A stretch of DNA of 64,000 bases from Mesorhizobium sp. M1D.F.Ca.ET.043.01.1.1 (GTDB taxonomy: Bacteria; Pseudomonadota; Alphaproteobacteria; Rhizobiales; Rhizobiaceae): the NCBI RefSeq assembly GCF_003952385.1, contig NZ_CP034444.1, forward strand, positions 7,063,367 through 7,127,366, given 5' to 3'. The position numbers and the translations under genes are program-made. The notes under the pieces were generated by a model that saw nothing but the letters and a program-made list of their open reading frames with translations, was not told where the DNA came from and made no database searches. Shown here piece by piece: positions 44,433 to 52,493 of this stretch; position 1 is the stretch's first letter; every line of letters begins with the position of its first letter.

Positions 44433-45515
44433 ATGGATCGACGGCAATTTCTAGGTGCCGCTCCTCTTTTTGCAGCGGCTCCGGCCGTAGCGAAGAGTCG
44501 GCACGATGTTCTCTCATTCAACGCAGCTGGGGATGGCGTAAAAGATGACACCGCGTCCATCCAGCGCACGGTTGACGAGGTGAAGCTGGTTGGCGGAGGC
44601 GTCGTCAGAATCCCCGAAGGCACGTATAAGATCAGTGCGCCGATCCGGGTTTATGGGAACTTTCAGTTCCGCAGCATCAAGATATCGGGGGAAAATGCAG
44701 AGATCGTCTCGACCCATGCAGGCCCGGCGTTCGAATTCGATCCTTCAAGTCCGACACCCGCACCACAGGTCAAGCAACGGAGCGAAATGGACGGTTTATC
44801 CTTCTCGGGGCCGGGCCGTGATATTGCTGGCTCCAGCGGTATTTCCATTATCAATGGAGCAACTGTACGGGTTCGCAATTGCAAGGTCAGGGGTTACGAG
44901 AAAGGCATATCCGGTGTCGGCGCCTTGATTCTGCGCTTCCTTGAAGTGGAGCTCTACGGCAATGCTTACGGCTATCACTTCACCAGCACCAAAACGTTCG
45001 GTGCCAATGATATCCATTTCACCTCATGTTTTATCTTTGAAAACACTAAAGCAGGGTTCGCGGAAAACTTCCCGAATAGCGTAATGACTTTCAACCAGTG
45101 CGAGATCGAAGGCAACAACTTCGATGGAAATGGCGATGATGGCGTCGTTACCATGGAGTTCTCCAATGCAGGCAAGGTAACCCTGGTCGGATGTCATGTG
45201 GAAGAAAATCACGGAAGGGCGAATATAGTTTTTGCTGGAGGCAACCGGTCATCGTCCTTAAATATCATTGGCAGCGAAATTCTTCCTGGTAGGAGAATAT
45301 CTACGGTGGTTGAGATGGCGACGAACTTTGGTCCATTCGGCCATCTGCACGTCATAGGATCTCGCATCACAAGCGGACGCGGAAATCAGATTGATCTTGG
45401 TCTTGGGATTTCAGCTTGCATAATTGGCGAGACCGAAGGGGGAATATCTGGCGATCTAAGCAAGCTGGTCGTGATTAAGGATGGCAAGGTCGCCACTGGC
45501 GGCATAGAGCCATAG
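44433..45515 (+). CDS. Secreted right-handed beta-helix protein (pectate-lyase-like), possible polysaccharide lyase
   Basis: This 360-residue protein starts with a twin-arginine-like signal, MDRRQFLGAAPLFAAAPAVA. The mature part opens with VLSFNAAGDGVKDDTASIQ and VVRIPEGTYKIS, the motif of the pectate-lyase-3/GH28-like beta-helix proteins, followed by many short strands with Asn/Gly turns. Such proteins in exopolysaccharide loci often cleave the polymer (lyase, hydrolase or depolymerase) or act as epimerases. It is the only + strand gene within the locus. ATG 44433 follows GAGAGGGAGAGGC. Catalytic residues cannot be assigned. Confidence 0.72.
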   Translation: MDRRQFLGAAPLFAAAPAVAKSRHDVLSFNAAGDGVKDDTASIQRTVDEVKLVGGGVVRIPEGTYKISAPIRVYGNFQFRSIKISGENAEIVSTHAGPAFEFDPSSPTPAPQVKQRSEMDGLSFSGPGRDIAGSSGISIINGATVRVRNCKVRGYEKGISGVGALILRFLEVELYGNAYGYHFTSTKTFGANDIHFTSCFIFENTKAGFAENFPNSVMTFNQCEIEGNNFDGNGDDGVVTMEFSNAGKVTLVGCHVEENHGRANIVFAGGNRSSSLNIIGSEILPGRRISTVVEMATNFGPFGHLHVIGSRITSGRGNQIDLGLGISACIIGETEGGISGDLSKLVVIKDGKVATGGIEP

Positions 45516-45560
45516 ATGGACGGTAAGTTCCCTGGCGCACCTCCAAAAGGAGATCAACAA

Positions 45561-46007
45561 TCAACAAGCTCGATAAGTCGCCTCAATCTGACTAGGCTGG
45601 CCACATAGCAAGCCCCTTTGAGTGAGAACAGCCGCCAAGTCCCCCCCGTCTGGCGTAAGACACTGCACAACCATTGCATCGCCCAACCTGGCTCCGGTCT
45701 TCCCGTCACAGGGAGTGCCTGAGCCGACCGGTTTGCAGTTCAAAACCATTCCCTGAAAATCACGCCGCGCCACTTCTGTTACCAATTCACGCAAAGCCTG
45801 CGGTTTTGTCGACGCCGCGCCACATAGGACAATTTTGCGCCCCCCCACCCGCAGATCGTCTATCGAAGGAATGTTGAGGTGTCCGGTGAACGGCGAAAGC
45901 GTGGCGTGGGGCTGTGGGCGTGGGTTACCTCTCTGGGAGAGTATGACAGCCATGAAGCCAACGGCAAACACAAGCCCGATAACGGGAATAGCGACCAGTT
46001 TATTCAT
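45561..46007 (-). CDS. Small membrane-anchored protein with degenerate nuclease-like (SNase) domain
   Basis: This 148-residue protein has an N-terminal hydrophobic segment (KLVAIPVIGLVFAVGFMAVI) followed by a short domain with IDDLRVGGRKIVLCGA, CDGKTGARLGDAMVVQC and GGDLAAVLTQRGLLC. The pattern resembles the staphylococcal-nuclease-like fold of secreted rhizobial proteins (DTLRVGGxRIRLxGI), but the usual catalytic Asp/Arg/Glu set is not evident, so it is probably not an active nuclease. Several cysteines suggest periplasmic disulfides. ATG 46007 is preferred because the membrane segment begins right after it; the longer frame upstream looks non-coding. Confidence 0.5.
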   Translation of the reverse strand: MNKLVAIPVIGLVFAVGFMAVILSQRGNPRPQPHATLSPFTGHLNIPSIDDLRVGGRKIVLCGAASTKPQALRELVTEVARRDFQGMVLNCKPVGSGTPCDGKTGARLGDAMVVQCLTPDGGDLAAVLTQRGLLCGQPSQIEATYRAC

Positions 46008-46176
46008 CGTGCTGAGCGGAGTCCTCGATTCAGATTCCTGACGGGCCACTGCTGCCAACTGCGCGTGGCATTCAGGCCAAGACCCACCCCTATGGCACAC
46101 CCCATCGAGGTGATCACGCCGGCGGGATGGCGTGCGCTGTCGATCCCTGAAGCAGGAAAGCAGCGACTGGAAGTGG

Positions 46177-46590
46177 CTAGGCGCCGTACCGACGCTCCAA
46201 GGCGGTGGCAATTCGCTCGCAAAGCAACTCTGAGGTCACAACTGTGAGATGGAGACGGAGGCGAACGCCGTATGGATCAACCAGAGTGGTGACAATACCC
46301 CGATCAGAGTACTCGGCGAGGTCGAGAACATCGGCGATGATAAAATCCCCCATTTCGCGCAGGCTCTTGGGATGCTCGTGAGCCGGATTTTCCCCCCAGA
46401 CCGGCGGCTTTCCGGGCAGGCCCAACCTTATCCGCTGGGATTCGGCGTAGCCCTCGGCAGCGTCCTGAGCGTTGAACGAACACCGGCTTACTCTGCCGTT
46501 TTCAACGACCCTGACCACCCACCGACCGTTGACGTGTTTCAATTGCACGTCGTTTGGTTCTCCGGCAACCATGTCGGCAATCCGTTTCAT
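46177..46590 (-). CDS. Hypothetical protein (about 137 residues)
   Basis: I do not recognise this protein. It is mixed alpha/beta and charged, with a VNGRWVVRVVENGRVSRCSF hairpin, a helix AEGYAESQRIRLGLP, and a C-terminal helix LLCERIATALERRYG. It has no signal peptide and no membrane segment. ATG 46590 is a guess; no good ribosome-binding site is seen. The first part reads like a small DUF2188-type fold that repeats a query-like pattern (grWvV...G..r....f.t..eA...ar..A). It lies between the SNase-like gene and the WbuB-like transferase, and a role in the polysaccharide pathway is unproven. Confidence 0.45.
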   Translation of the reverse strand: MKRIADMVAGEPNDVQLKHVNGRWVVRVVENGRVSRCSFNAQDAAEGYAESQRIRLGLPGKPPVWGENPAHEHPKSLREMGDFIIADVLDLAEYSDRGIVTTLVDPYGVRLRLHLTVVTSELLCERIATALERRYGA

Positions 46591-46789
46591 TAATGACAAG
46601 AACAATAAATGGCGCGCCGCTGCATCGTGCCGTTGCCAATTCGATCTGGGATCTGGGTCACCATGATCCACGTCCTGTTCTGCATGTTCGCCGGCGAGCG
46701 CAGAGCGCTAGGCGGTCGGCCGTCGCGGGTGAGTGGCAGCTCTCCGACCGGGGGCGAGCCTCATCCGGGCGAAGACCTCAGCGCTATGA

Positions 46790-47983
46790 TCAAGGCACGG
46801 AAAGTGCGTCAGCGATCTGGGTGGCCGCCTGCTCGGTGGAAAACCGTTGATCGAACAATCGCCTGCATCGTCCGGGCAACTCGGCATCCGTTTCTACCTG
46901 CACCAGCAACCTTTCAGCTTTCGCGACCAGTTCATCCAGCTGATCGCTCTGGCACTCTTCGCCAACCCGCTCGCTTCGGATCAACTCGGCCAGGTCGTTG
47001 CCTGGGTTCAAGCGCACGAGTGCAGGGAGGCCACTTTGCATATAAGTCAGGAACTTGCCTGGTATGTTGTGAGACCTATGGCGGAGATCCAACGAGACGA
47101 TTCCTATCCGGCACTGTGCGTAAAGGTCCGGGATTTCGTCGGGATCGATCTCGTCGAAAAAGACCACGTTGGTGAGGCCGAGAGCTTGCGCTTTTTCTCT
47201 AAGTCTTCGGGCCTCGCTGCCTCGACCGACCAGCAGGAAACCCACGTCGGTCCGGGAGGCCATTCTCTGCGCCAAGTCCAATACAATGCCGACGCTTTGA
47301 GCCACACCCATGTTGCCTGCGTACACGAACAGCTTGCGCCCGGCCAACGGCGTCTCGCTGACACGGATCGAACAACGCACGTTTGAAGGCTTGTCCAGCC
47401 AGTTCTGCAACACCTCAAGGACACGCCCCGACCTCCGCCGCCACCGATTGAAGTAAGCCAGGTTGCCCGGCGTCTGGACCCCGATCACATCAGCAATCGA
47501 ATATTGGTAACGCGCGATGGCATCAAAGAAACGGTACGGCAAACCGCGGCCCATCAGACCCATATCAACGGCCCATTCGGGAAAGATATCACGAATGATA
47601 AGATACCCCTTGCAGCCGCTTTCGCGCTTTAGCGCGCTGACCATGGGGCCATGGAAGATTGAGGGAGCATACCAAACGATCCCGTCCCATCGCTGTCCTG
47701 CCAGCGGGCTTTTGCGCAGATTGCGCAACATGGCAAAAGGCATAACGAACTCGTTCCAGGTCCGCCTCACATAACCAATTTCCTTGGTAGGCGGCGCTCG
47801 CAGGCGCAGCACGGTTACTCCGTCAAAGTCTTCGATAGCCCAGGGGCGGTCCAATTCGGCCGCTGGCAGCATCACTGTCAGCTGATGCCCTTGTCGCGCG
47901 AATTCCCGCGAGAGGTCTCTCAGTTGCACTGCCCCCGACGTGCGCAGCGGCGGAAAAGTGTCCGCTATCAAAGCGATCCGCAT
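46790..47983 (-). CDS. wbuB: GT4-family glycosyltransferase, WbuB-like
   Basis: This 397-residue GT-B transferase opens with MRIALIADTFPPLRTSGAVQ and has IIRDIFPEWAVDMGL, a segment highly typical of the WbuB group. The nucleotide-sugar-binding half contains FVYAGNMGVAQSVG and the GRGSEARRLRE and FFDEIDPDEIPDLYAQC regions. WbuB proteins transfer L-FucNAc or a close isomer onto the lipid-linked repeat unit on the cytoplasmic side. It lies 10 bp after the 2-epimerase gene and in one row with the FnlA-type cassette, so its donor is probably the sugar made by that cassette. Confidence 0.8.
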   Translation of the reverse strand: MRIALIADTFPPLRTSGAVQLRDLSREFARQGHQLTVMLPAAELDRPWAIEDFDGVTVLRLRAPPTKEIGYVRRTWNEFVMPFAMLRNLRKSPLAGQRWDGIVWYAPSIFHGPMVSALKRESGCKGYLIIRDIFPEWAVDMGLMGRGLPYRFFDAIARYQYSIADVIGVQTPGNLAYFNRWRRRSGRVLEVLQNWLDKPSNVRCSIRVSETPLAGRKLFVYAGNMGVAQSVGIVLDLAQRMASRTDVGFLLVGRGSEARRLREKAQALGLTNVVFFDEIDPDEIPDLYAQCRIGIVSLDLRHRSHNIPGKFLTYMQSGLPALVRLNPGNDLAELIRSERVGEECQSDQLDELVAKAERLLVQVETDAELPGRCRRLFDQRFSTEQAATQIADALSVP

Positions 47984-47993
47984 CTGCCGCCGC

Positions 47994-49127
47994 TCAGTGC
48001 TTCTTCCATACGACGCGGTTCACATAATCGGTATAGCTATGGATTATGCGAACCACCTTTTCGCTGACATTGGGTACGTCGTAGTCGGCAACCAAACGAA
48101 GCCCGCGCTCTGCCCCTCGGGGCTGGCTTTCCAGGATCGCAAGGCCCTGGCAGACCCGGTCCACGTCCAAGCCCACCATCATCACCGCTCCCTCCTCCAT
48201 TCCTTCGGGACGCTCATGGGTTTCGCGCAAGGTGAGCGCCGGAAAGTTCAAGATGGAGGACTCCTCCGTGATCGTACCGCTGTCGGATAGAACCGCTTTC
48301 GCATTCATCTGCAGGTGCACATAGTCCAAGAAGCCGAAAGGCTTCATGAACTGGATCCTGGGGTTCATTTCGATGTTCAGGGAGTCCAGCCGCGACCGGG
48401 TGCGGGGGTGCGTCGAAACAATTACCGGAATGTCATGATCCTGCGCCAATCGATTGGCTATCCCAGCTATCTTCGTCATTATGTCCGGATCGTCGACGTT
48501 TTCTTCGCGATGAGCACTCATAACGAAGTACTTCCCTTGCTCGAGAGAAAGTCGACTCAAAACATCCGACCTGTTGATTTCATTCATATAGTAGGCGAGC
48601 ACCTCACGCATCGGGCTGCCCGTTACGATGATCTGTTCGGGCGCAATCCCTTCTCGCAGCAGATAGCTTCGCGCAATCTGGCTGTAAGGCAGATGAATGT
48701 CGGCGACATGATCAACTATGCGGCGGTTGATCTCCTCCGGAACCCGCGAATCGAAACAACGATTGCCGGCCTCCATGTGGAAAATAGGTATTTTCAACCG
48801 TTTCGCGGCTATTGCCGCGAGGCAGCTGTTGGTATCCCCAAGTAGCAAAACCGCCTCAGGGCGTCGTTCGCGAAGCACCTGATCCGTTGCCGCGATCACA
48901 CGTCCAATCGTTTTGGCGGCCGTGCTTTCTGACGCTTCAAGAAACACATCCGGCGGACGAATCTTAAGCTGCTCGAAAAAGATTTGGTTCAATTCATAGT
49001 CATAGTTCTGGCCCGTATGCACGAGGCATTGGTCACACGATCGATCCAATCGGTCGATTACCCGCGACAATCGGATGATCTCCGGACGCGTCCCGACGAT
49101 CGTCATAACCCTCAGACTATTCACCAT
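47994..49127 (-). CDS. fnlC: UDP-N-acetylglucosamine-type 2-epimerase, FnlC/WbjD/CapG family
   Basis: This 377-residue non-hydrolysing 2-epimerase of GT-B-like fold has TIVGTRPEIIRLS at the N-terminus, VHTGQNYD, GDTNSCLAA, HMEAGNRCFDSRVPEEINR, SAHREENVD and SGTITEESSI. It ends with DVPNVSEKVVRIIHSYTDYV, which is specific to the FnlC/WbjD branch. This branch acts on the L-sugar (UDP-L-PneNAc or UDP-L-RhaNAc), not on UDP-GlcNAc. GGAG precedes the start at 49127 (or GTG 49124). It is the third enzyme of the cassette with 50210 and 49221. Confidence 0.82.
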   Translation of the reverse strand: MVNSLRVMTIVGTRPEIIRLSRVIDRLDRSCDQCLVHTGQNYDYELNQIFFEQLKIRPPDVFLEASESTAAKTIGRVIAATDQVLRERRPEAVLLLGDTNSCLAAIAAKRLKIPIFHMEAGNRCFDSRVPEEINRRIVDHVADIHLPYSQIARSYLLREGIAPEQIIVTGSPMREVLAYYMNEINRSDVLSRLSLEQGKYFVMSAHREENVDDPDIMTKIAGIANRLAQDHDIPVIVSTHPRTRSRLDSLNIEMNPRIQFMKPFGFLDYVHLQMNAKAVLSDSGTITEESSILNFPALTLRETHERPEGMEEGAVMMVGLDVDRVCQGLAILESQPRGAERGLRLVADYDVPNVSEKVVRIIHSYTDYVNRVVWKKH

Positions 49128-49220
49128 CCGCTCCACATTCTTGCCCCGCAAAGCGGAACCGCACGCTAATCAGGCTGCAAGCCACTCAGTTAGCAATTTC
49201 CAGATGAAAGCGCGCATCTG

Positions 49221-50141
49221 CTAACTACGAGCTAGCGCCCCCTTCAGAGCGCTAAGCTTGTTATATTCCAGATAGCTATCATACATTTTCAAGATAAGTA
49301 TCGACCACGCATCCGGTATAAATCCCGTTGCTCCCCTGAATAAGTCCGAATTCAAGGATCGATCGACAGTGACCGCCGTGTCGGGGATGATATCTATCTT
49401 TTTTCCGTAGATCCTCGAGATCAAGGACAGAAGATCGAATTTGGAAATGGGATCCGCTGAGACATGAAACAGACCCCTCAACTCGGCATTTGGCACGACA
49501 AGCTCTTTAATCACCCGCGCCAATTCGACCGCTGGCAAACCTGAGAAAATAGCGTTCTTGTAGCCTTTCACCTGGTCAGTCTGGCTCAAAAACCAGTCAA
49601 CCAGGCTTTTCGAACTCTCCAATTCGTGACCGATGATTGACGTGCGGAGTGTCACTGCATTCGGGTAATCCACCTCCCCTAGAAACTTCGTCCTTCCGTA
49701 CAGATCGTTTGCATCGGCAAAATCGGTTTCCAGGTAGTTGCCCTTCGTGCCCGAAAAAACACAATCCGTGCTCACATGCACTAAGCGGGCTCCGGTCATG
49801 CGGCAAAGTTGCGCCAGGCGGTGGGGGAGAGAAGCGTTGATTGACAGTGCCGTGAGATGGTTTCGGGAGGCGTCAAGCTGTTTAATGATGCCCACACAGT
49901 TTACTACGACATCCGGTTTGGTGTCGGCAAATAGGGCCACCAGATCTCCGTCGTTCCGAATGTCGAGATTGGGTATTAGGATCCAATGCTCATCGGGCAG
50001 AAAATAGCGTGCTTTGGCCGATGATCGGAGCGTACCAATCGTTACAAATCGATTGTCGGCGGCGAAAATGCGGAAGACCGCATTTCCCAACATGCCGCCA
50101 GCGCCCAGGACGAGGATTCTGTTTGTCTTCACGTTGCGCAT
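49221..50141 (-). CDS. RmlD-like NAD(P)-dependent 4-reductase (SDR), WbvR-type rather than FnlB
   Basis: This 306-residue extended SDR has GAGGMLGNAV at residues about 13-22, VSTDCVFSGTKGNY and YGRTKFLGE, the catalytic Tyr and Lys. It matches the RmlD/dTDP-4-dehydrorhamnose reductase fold. In the UDP-L-FucNAc pathway the corresponding enzyme (FnlB/WbjC/CapF) carries a further C-terminal cupin domain and is about 370 residues. That domain is absent here, as in WbvR of the UDP-L-QuiNAc pathway. So the cassette may make UDP-L-RhaNAc and then UDP-L-QuiNAc. It starts 68 bp after the dehydratase gene. Confidence 0.75.
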   Translation of the reverse strand: MRNVKTNRILVLGAGGMLGNAVFRIFAADNRFVTIGTLRSSAKARYFLPDEHWILIPNLDIRNDGDLVALFADTKPDVVVNCVGIIKQLDASRNHLTALSINASLPHRLAQLCRMTGARLVHVSTDCVFSGTKGNYLETDFADANDLYGRTKFLGEVDYPNAVTLRTSIIGHELESSKSLVDWFLSQTDQVKGYKNAIFSGLPAVELARVIKELVVPNAELRGLFHVSADPISKFDLLSLISRIYGKKIDIIPDTAVTVDRSLNSDLFRGATGFIPDAWSILILKMYDSYLEYNKLSALKGALARS

Positions 50142-50209
50142 CGTCTTTCTGGTGAGCGCTGAGCAATAGCGCTAAATGGACCGCGGAGTCTTATATGGTC
50201 GCCTTCGGC

Positions 50210-51238
50210 TCACTCTTCTGGCTCAACATGCTCCCCGCGGACAATAGCTTGCACAAACCGAAGCTTCATCAACAACGTCTGCATCTCTTTGACACCCAAC
50301 CTCGCGGTGTTATGTGAATTGTAGTCAGTCGATTCCGAAATCTCGATCTCGCCCTGCTCGAAGAATTTCCCATAGTTCAGATCGCGCAAATCTGGCGGAA
50401 CACGGTAGTAGTTACCGAGGTCCTGGGCCGCCACTTTTTCCTCTCGGCTGAGTAGGACTTCGAATAGTTTCTCGCCGTGTCTCGTACCTATTATTCTAAT
50501 TGGATGGTCGGGAGCACCCAGGAGTTCCGTAAGCGCTCTAGCCAGGGTCTCAATCGTGGCCGCCGGCGCCTTCTGCACGAAGATCTCACCGGGATTGCCA
50601 TGCTGGAAAGCGTAGAGCACCAGGTCGACCGCGTCATCCAATGTCATCATAAAACGCGTCATGGCAGCATCGGTGATGGTGATCGGCTGGCCCGCGCGAA
50701 TTTGGTTGGTGAACAACGGGATCACCGAGCCGCGCGAGGCCATCACATTGCCGTATCGGGTAGCGCATATGGCGGTATTGTTGCTCAATCGCGACTTGGC
50801 GACGATGACCTTCTCCATCATCGCCTTGCTGATGCCCATGGCATTGATCGGATATACGGCCTTGTCTGTGCTCAGGCAGATCACACGCTCCACACCGGAG
50901 TTTATGGCCGCTTCCAAGGTGTTCTCAGTTCCCAGGACATTGGTTTTGACGGCTTCAAGCGGGTAGAATTCGCAGGAAGGCACCTGCTTGAGTGCGGCAG
51001 CGTGATAAATGAAATTGGAGCCCCGCACGGCGTTGAGGACCGACTGGTAGTCGCGAACATCACCAATATAGAACTTAAGCTTTTGATTGTTGTATTTTTT
51101 CCGCATGTCGTCCTGCTTCTTCTCATCCCGGCTGAAGATGCGGATTTCAGCTAGGTCAGAATCCAGAAACCGCCGCAAAACAGCATTTCCGAAGGAGCCA
51201 GTACCGCCGGTTATGAGGAGGGTCTTGCCGGTGAACAT
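50210..51238 (-). CDS. fnlA: UDP-GlcNAc 4,6-dehydratase (5-inverting), FnlA/WbjB/CapE family
   Basis: This 342-residue extended SDR has LLITGGTGSFGNAVLRRFLD, RDEKKQDDMRKKYNN and the ALKQVPSCEFYP and MMEKV segments that match CapE/FnlA almost word for word. The usual SDR Tyr is replaced by Met in the MxxxK motif (SKAMMEKV), typical of this group. The enzyme converts UDP-GlcNAc to UDP-2-acetamido-2,6-dideoxy-beta-L-arabino-hexos-4-ulose. That compound is also the product of PseB, so this gene may feed both the L-sugar branch and the pseudaminic acid branch, because pseB itself is absent. It starts 18 bp after the transferase gene. Confidence 0.87.
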   Translation of the reverse strand: MFTGKTLLITGGTGSFGNAVLRRFLDSDLAEIRIFSRDEKKQDDMRKKYNNQKLKFYIGDVRDYQSVLNAVRGSNFIYHAAALKQVPSCEFYPLEAVKTNVLGTENTLEAAINSGVERVICLSTDKAVYPINAMGISKAMMEKVIVAKSRLSNNTAICATRYGNVMASRGSVIPLFTNQIRAGQPITITDAAMTRFMMTLDDAVDLVLYAFQHGNPGEIFVQKAPAATIETLARALTELLGAPDHPIRIIGTRHGEKLFEVLLSREEKVAAQDLGNYYRVPPDLRDLNYGKFFEQGEIEISESTDYNSHNTARLGVKEMQTLLMKLRFVQAIVRGEHVEPEE

Positions 51239-51256
51239 CGAAAGTCCTTTTCTATT

Positions 51257-52423
51257 TCAATTGGCTGCAACGGAACGGAACATTTTGAGAGTGTCCGATC
51301 GCGCCTCGTCGGTTGCGGCGTAGCGGTTGGCGAATTCAAGCGCGGCTTTTTCGAGCGATCGCTGTTCTTCGGCATCCCTGTCCGCTGCACGCGCCAGTTG
51401 CTGTCGCCACACGTCAACGGAAATGAGGGGGATCACCGTGATTGCGCCGGTTGAAACGGCGCGCCAGGGTGTCCGATCGCTAACCAGCACGGGTGTGCCG
51501 GCGCGCAGAGCTTCAAAGATAACATGCCCGAAATTTTCCCCCAGAGTGGGGAACGCGAACAGATCATATGAAGCAAACGTCGCTGAAACCTCATGAGGCT
51601 CGAGCGCTCCACGGTATTCGACGGTGATGTGGGTTGGGAGGCGTTTGATGATGGTCTGGCAATTCCGCCAGTATACAGGGTCCTCTACAGGGCCAAAAAT
51701 GCTCAGCTTGATCTTGCGATCCACTCGGGAGAGAATCTCGAGGAGGCCTGTGAGATTCTTCATAGGTGAGATGCGCGATATGAAGGCAATGCTTAATTCG
51801 CCCGCCCTTTTTCGCTGACGTTTCAGGCGACTAAAGCTTTCACCTGCCGCGGACACCGGATCAGCCGCGAGATGGATTTTGCCCCGCGCATGGGGAAACT
51901 GCCGCTGAATATCTTCAGCTTCCAGTAGGGTCGAGGCGTGCCAGTGCACATCGCGATAAAGCCCAACTAGGTTGGCGCAGCTCAGATAAATTCTCTTTTT
52001 AAAGCTCTTTATCGAGAGCGCGCCTGCAGAGAATTCGCCACGTGGCGCGATGCAGACACTCGCGCCATTTCTCCAGACCAACCGCTGCTTGAGATAAATC
52101 GAAATTGATGATCGATAGCCAAAAAAGCTGTTCAGGTACAAAACGTCGAAGCTGTGAATCTTCGCAGTTTTGGCCACGTGTCCGGCATTGAATTTTTTCG
52201 GGTCAGCATAATATATCAAACCGCTCGGCGAGCGCACCCACCTGTTGACACGGACTCCCGGATACGGCTCGTCGGAGCCCAAATCGCGATCTCTTGTGAA
52301 AATCGAAAACTCAATGTTGCTGCGCAGGGCTTCACACATGTTGGCAAGCGTACGAATTGGTCCGCCCGCCTTGAAGCCCGGCAAATAAAAATCGGCAACA
52401 CAAAGGACTCTGATCTTGCTCAT
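51257..52423 (-). CDS. GT4-family glycosyltransferase
   Basis: This 388-residue GT-B transferase has VADFYLPGFKAGGPIRTLAN at the N-terminus. The C-terminal donor-binding part includes AFISRISPMKNLTGLLEIL, EYRGALEPHEV and FPTLGENFGHVIFEALRAG, the last being the glycosyltransferase-1 motif with the EX7E-type glutamate. It is cytoplasmic and transfers one sugar of the repeat unit; donor and acceptor are unknown. It lies between the FnlA-type gene (18 bp) and the capsule-synthesis-like gene (70 bp) in the same orientation. Confidence 0.82.
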   Translation of the reverse strand: MSKIRVLCVADFYLPGFKAGGPIRTLANMCEALRSNIEFSIFTRDRDLGSDEPYPGVRVNRWVRSPSGLIYYADPKKFNAGHVAKTAKIHSFDVLYLNSFFGYRSSISIYLKQRLVWRNGASVCIAPRGEFSAGALSIKSFKKRIYLSCANLVGLYRDVHWHASTLLEAEDIQRQFPHARGKIHLAADPVSAAGESFSRLKRQRKRAGELSIAFISRISPMKNLTGLLEILSRVDRKIKLSIFGPVEDPVYWRNCQTIIKRLPTHITVEYRGALEPHEVSATFASYDLFAFPTLGENFGHVIFEALRAGTPVLVSDRTPWRAVSTGAITVIPLISVDVWRQQLARAADRDAEEQRSLEKAALEFANRYAATDEARSDTLKMFRSVAAN

Positions 52424-52493
52424 GTCCGCAAAAGAGCCGTTGTCGGCAAACTGCCGCCTTCAGATGTAAGCTGTAGACTTTGAAAGTTGCGCT

